Assembly: GCA_022837595.1 (NCBI GenBank)
Contig: JALHFX010000099.1
Span: forward strand, 1-8,118
Source of the DNA: Propionibacterium sp.
Lineage (GTDB): Bacteria > Actinomycetota > Actinomycetes > Propionibacteriales > Propionibacteriaceae
Length of the DNA stretch: 8,118 nucleotides
Reading direction: 5' to 3'
A program made the translations under genes and the position numbers. The notes beneath the pieces are model-generated. The model was given only the letters and a program-made list of their open reading frames with translations. It was not told the origin of the DNA and ran no database searches. Positions 6,113-8,118 of this stretch are shown piece by piece (the first letter of the stretch is position 1; each line of letters starts with the position of its first letter).

Positions 6113-7325
6113 GGATTGCCACCACTGGGTCTAGGCTGGCCGCGCGACGAGCCGGAAGCAGTGCTGCGAGGATGCCGACCAGGCCGGCGCCACCGGCGGC
6201 AACCCCGACAAGGAGCGGCTCGAACGCGATCACGAAGAGCGGCGTGCCATCGGGATTACGCGCCATCAGTTGCCACATCAGTAAGAAGCTCCAGGCCAAG
6301 CCCGAGCCCAGCAAGGACCCACAAAACCCGACAATTCCGCCTTGCAACAGAAAGATGCGCCGCATCTGTGCCTGGGTGGCTCCCATCGCACGCAAGATCC
6401 CGATCTCCCTGCTGCGCTGGATGACCGACACGACCAGTACGCTGGCGATGCCGAAGGCAACCGACAGGCCGACAAAGAACCGGATCACGTTACTCGACAC
6501 CCGCTGCGAGGTCAGCGCGGTAACGAACTGGGCATTGGTGCGAATCCAACTATCGGCGATCAAACCGGTTTGTGCTGCAATGCGTTGGGCAACGCGCTCG
6601 GCCTCGTCAAGGTCGTACAAGGCCAGTTCGATACTGGACACGCCGCCGACCAAGTCAAGCAGCGTCTGTCCGGTGCGCAGTCCAACATACACATTGCGTG
6701 CATTGACACCCTTGTTACCCAAATCGAACAGCCCGGTGATGGTCAGGGTCTCCGCCGCGCTGCCTGCACTGCTAATACGCAGCTTGTCACCGACGTCGGC
6801 GCCGAGGTCCTTGGCCAGCTCAATGCCGATGACCGCCTCGCCCGCGCCGACCCGCAACTGGCCTGCGGTAAGGCGATCGCTAAGCGAGATGACCCGGTTG
6901 TAGTGCGCGGGGTCGATACCGATCAAGGTGATCGCCTTGTTCGCGTCCCCGCGCACGACAAAGGCCGGCCCAGAGGCCACCGGCGACACCGCCGCGATTT
7001 CCTGCCAGTCATGTAACCGGTCGCGAATCTGCTGCCACTGGTCGATGGAGCGCAGGCGCTGCGCCTGTTTTTGCAGGCGGATTGCCTCTTCCCCCGTCGT
7101 GCCTTGGGGGCGTGCGACCTCTTCAGCGGGCAAAAGCACGACATGGGCCTGTGAGCTCAATGTGCGGCGCACGAGATTGGCCTGCAGCCCCGACAGCAAA
7201 GCCGACATGAATACGATCACAGCGACCCCCACGCCCACACCTACGACAATCAGCAGCGACTGCATTCGGCCCTCGCGCAGAAAGCGCAAGGCAGCAATCC
7301 ACTCAAAAGGCAGCCAGGACTTCAT
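6105..7325 (-). CDS. ABC transporter permease, FtsX/MacB-like, without fused ATPase
   Basis: The 406-residue inner-membrane protein has the four-helix FtsX/MacB layout: helix 1 at about 22-46, a large periplasmic region at about 47-280, then helices near 281-303, 328-352 and 371-391. The FtsX signature runs through QRSREIGILRAMGAT (303-317), which contacts the ATPase. The C-terminus LPARRAASLDPVVAIRG is also typical. The periplasmic part contains GEAVIGIELAKDLGADVGD, a MacB-PCD-like pattern. MacB proper carries its ATPase on the same chain, whereas here it is a separate downstream gene, as in DevC- or LolC/E-type systems. Its ATG overlaps the adaptor stop by four bases (ATGA), and its own stop overlaps the ATPase start by eight. 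The protein probably transmits ATP-driven motion to the adaptor and an outer-membrane channel encoded elsewhere. Substrate unknown. Confidence 0.9.
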   Translation of the reverse strand: MKSWLPFEWIAALRFLREGRMQSLLIVVGVGVGVAVIVFMSALLSGLQANLVRRTLSSQAHVVLLPAEEVARPQGTTGEEAIRLQKQAQRLRSIDQWQQIRDRLHDWQEIAAVSPVASGPAFVVRGDANKAITLIGIDPAHYNRVISLSDRLTAGQLRVGAGEAVIGIELAKDLGADVGDKLRISSAGSAAETLTITGLFDLGNKGVNARNVYVGLRTGQTLLDLVGGVSSIELALYDLDEAERVAQRIAAQTGLIADSWIRTNAQFVTALTSQRVSSNVIRFFVGLSVAFGIASVLVVSVIQRSREIGILRAMGATQAQMRRIFLLQGGIVGFCGSLLGSGLAWSFLLMWQLMARNPDGTPLFVIAFEPLLVGVAAGGAGLVGILAALLPARRAASLDPVVAIRG

Positions 7326-8118
7326 GATGCGGCACGCGTCCGAACTGCACGGCCCTCCGGCTTGTCGTCTGTCGATGGCAACAGCGTATCGCTCTGTGAG
7401 ACGCCCTCAAGGATCTCCACGCTGCCCGTGCCGCGCAGCCCGAGGCGCACCGCCTGGCGTTGTGTGCGCCCATCTCTTACCACCATTACCCAGGGGTGCC
7501 CCTCGTCAAGTCCTCGCACGACCTCTGAAGGAACGATGAGCGTCTGCTCCCTGCGAGCCGTCTCAATGTCGATCGATACGGTCATTTCGTGCTTCAGGTA
7601 AGGCGGCGGCTCGGGCACGCGCAGGCGCACTTCAACCGAGCCCCGCAACGCATCCACCGAGGGTGCGATGTAGATGAGTTCGGCAGCAAAGTGCTCGCCC
7701 GGGTAGGCATCGGCCGAGGCCAGCGCGAGCTGGCCCAGTTTGAGCAGGCCGAGGTTCTTCTCGTCGATCTGTACGGTGAGCTCCGTCTCGCCCAGCGGAG
7801 CGATCGTCAGTAATGCCCGGGCCGGCTGCACGGTGTCCCCGGGCTCCACGGTTCTCGTCAAAACGGTGCCCGAGACCGGCGCACGCAGCGTGGCATAGCC
7901 CAGCCTCGCCTCGGCGACCGCCAGTGCGGCACGCGCTTGCTCAAGGCTGCTTCTCGCCAACTCACTCTCGCTGCCCCCCGCCTGCTGACTAACCAGTTGC
8001 AGGCGGGTGCTGCGCAGCTGACTGTCGGCAACCTCGCGCGCGCGCAGCGCATCGTCGAGTTGCGCCTGGCTGTAAAAGCCGCGGGTGACGAGTTCGCTGA
8101 CCCGCTGATAGTTGCGTG
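7322..8118 (-). CDS. HlyD/MacA-type periplasmic adaptor, N-terminus outside window
   Basis: The frame is open to the right edge, so the N-terminal anchor and the first half of the hairpin are missing. Reading inward, about 50 residues form part of the coiled-coil hairpin (RNYQRVSELVTRGFYSQAQL, then LRAREVADSQLRSTRLQL). Next comes the second lipoyl half with the family hallmark LRAPVSGTVL...VEPGDTV, then the beta-barrel (ELTVQIDEKNLGLLKLGQ) and the membrane-proximal domain ending near LIVPSEVVRG and GVSQSDTLLP. The adaptor would bridge the inner-membrane permease and an outer-membrane TolC-like channel. Its stop codon overlaps the permease start (ATGA), which places it first or near first in the operon. 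The nearest family is MacA-type for ABC systems, not RND adaptors, judged mainly from the neighbours. The first in-frame ATG inside the window falls in the middle of the coiled coil and is not a real start. Confidence 0.9.
   Translation of the reverse strand, partial: RNYQRVSELVTRGFYSQAQLDDALRAREVADSQLRSTRLQLVSQQAGGSESELARSSLEQARAALAVAEARLGYATLRAPVSGTVLTRTVEPGDTVQPARALLTIAPLGETELTVQIDEKNLGLLKLGQLALASADAYPGEHFAAELIYIAPSVDALRGSVEVRLRVPEPPPYLKHEMTVSIDIETARREQTLIVPSEVVRGLDEGHPWVMVVRDGRTQRQAVRLGLRGTGSVEILEGVSQSDTLLPSTDDKPEGRAVRTRAAS

Noticed and set aside
1..8118. CRISPR arrays, tRNA or rRNA genes, phage or plasmid functions
   Set aside because: I saw no regularly spaced repeats, no cloverleaf-like segment with a convincing T-arm, no rRNA segments and no replication or phage genes.

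Overview
The window reads as chromosomal DNA of a GC-rich Gram-negative bacterium, most likely a betaproteobacterium (Rhodocyclales or Burkholderiales type). This is inferred from codon use, the IS5-type element and the kind of multiheme cytochrome present, not from any marker gene. Apart from the left-hand oxidoreductase and the insertion sequence, all genes lie on the minus strand.

Region 1 (2-715, plus strand): the C-terminal part of a DAO-type FAD-dependent oxidoreductase that enters from the left edge. It appears to have lost about 35 residues internally. Region 2 (838-2120): an IS5-family insertion sequence of about 1.28 kb with 20-bp terminal inverted repeats. Its transposase is broken by a small deletion that shifts the frame. 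Both damaged genes lie in the first 2 kb.

Region 3 (2177-5088, minus strand): a respiratory and sulfur-related cluster. In transcription order it holds a diverged MBL-fold persulfide-dioxygenase-like protein, an octaheme c-type cytochrome of the tetrathionate reductase (OTR) family with a C-terminal membrane anchor, and a four-helix cytochrome b. The last two are separated by one base, so they are probably translationally coupled. The likely scheme is that cytochrome b exchanges electrons between the quinone pool and the periplasmic octaheme protein, which reduces (or oxidises) a sulfur or nitrogen compound. The MBL protein may handle persulfide or sulfane sulfur in the cytoplasm.

Region 4 (5089-5410): 322 bases without a recognisable gene. 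It contains a strong imperfect hairpin and four alternating complementary 5-mers upstream of the MBL gene. Region 5 (5411-8118, minus strand): a three-gene tripartite export operon made of a HlyD/MacA-type adaptor (truncated by the right edge), a FtsX/MacB-type permease and a MacB/LolD-type ATPase. The reading frames overlap by 4 and 8 bases. No outer-membrane channel gene is visible.
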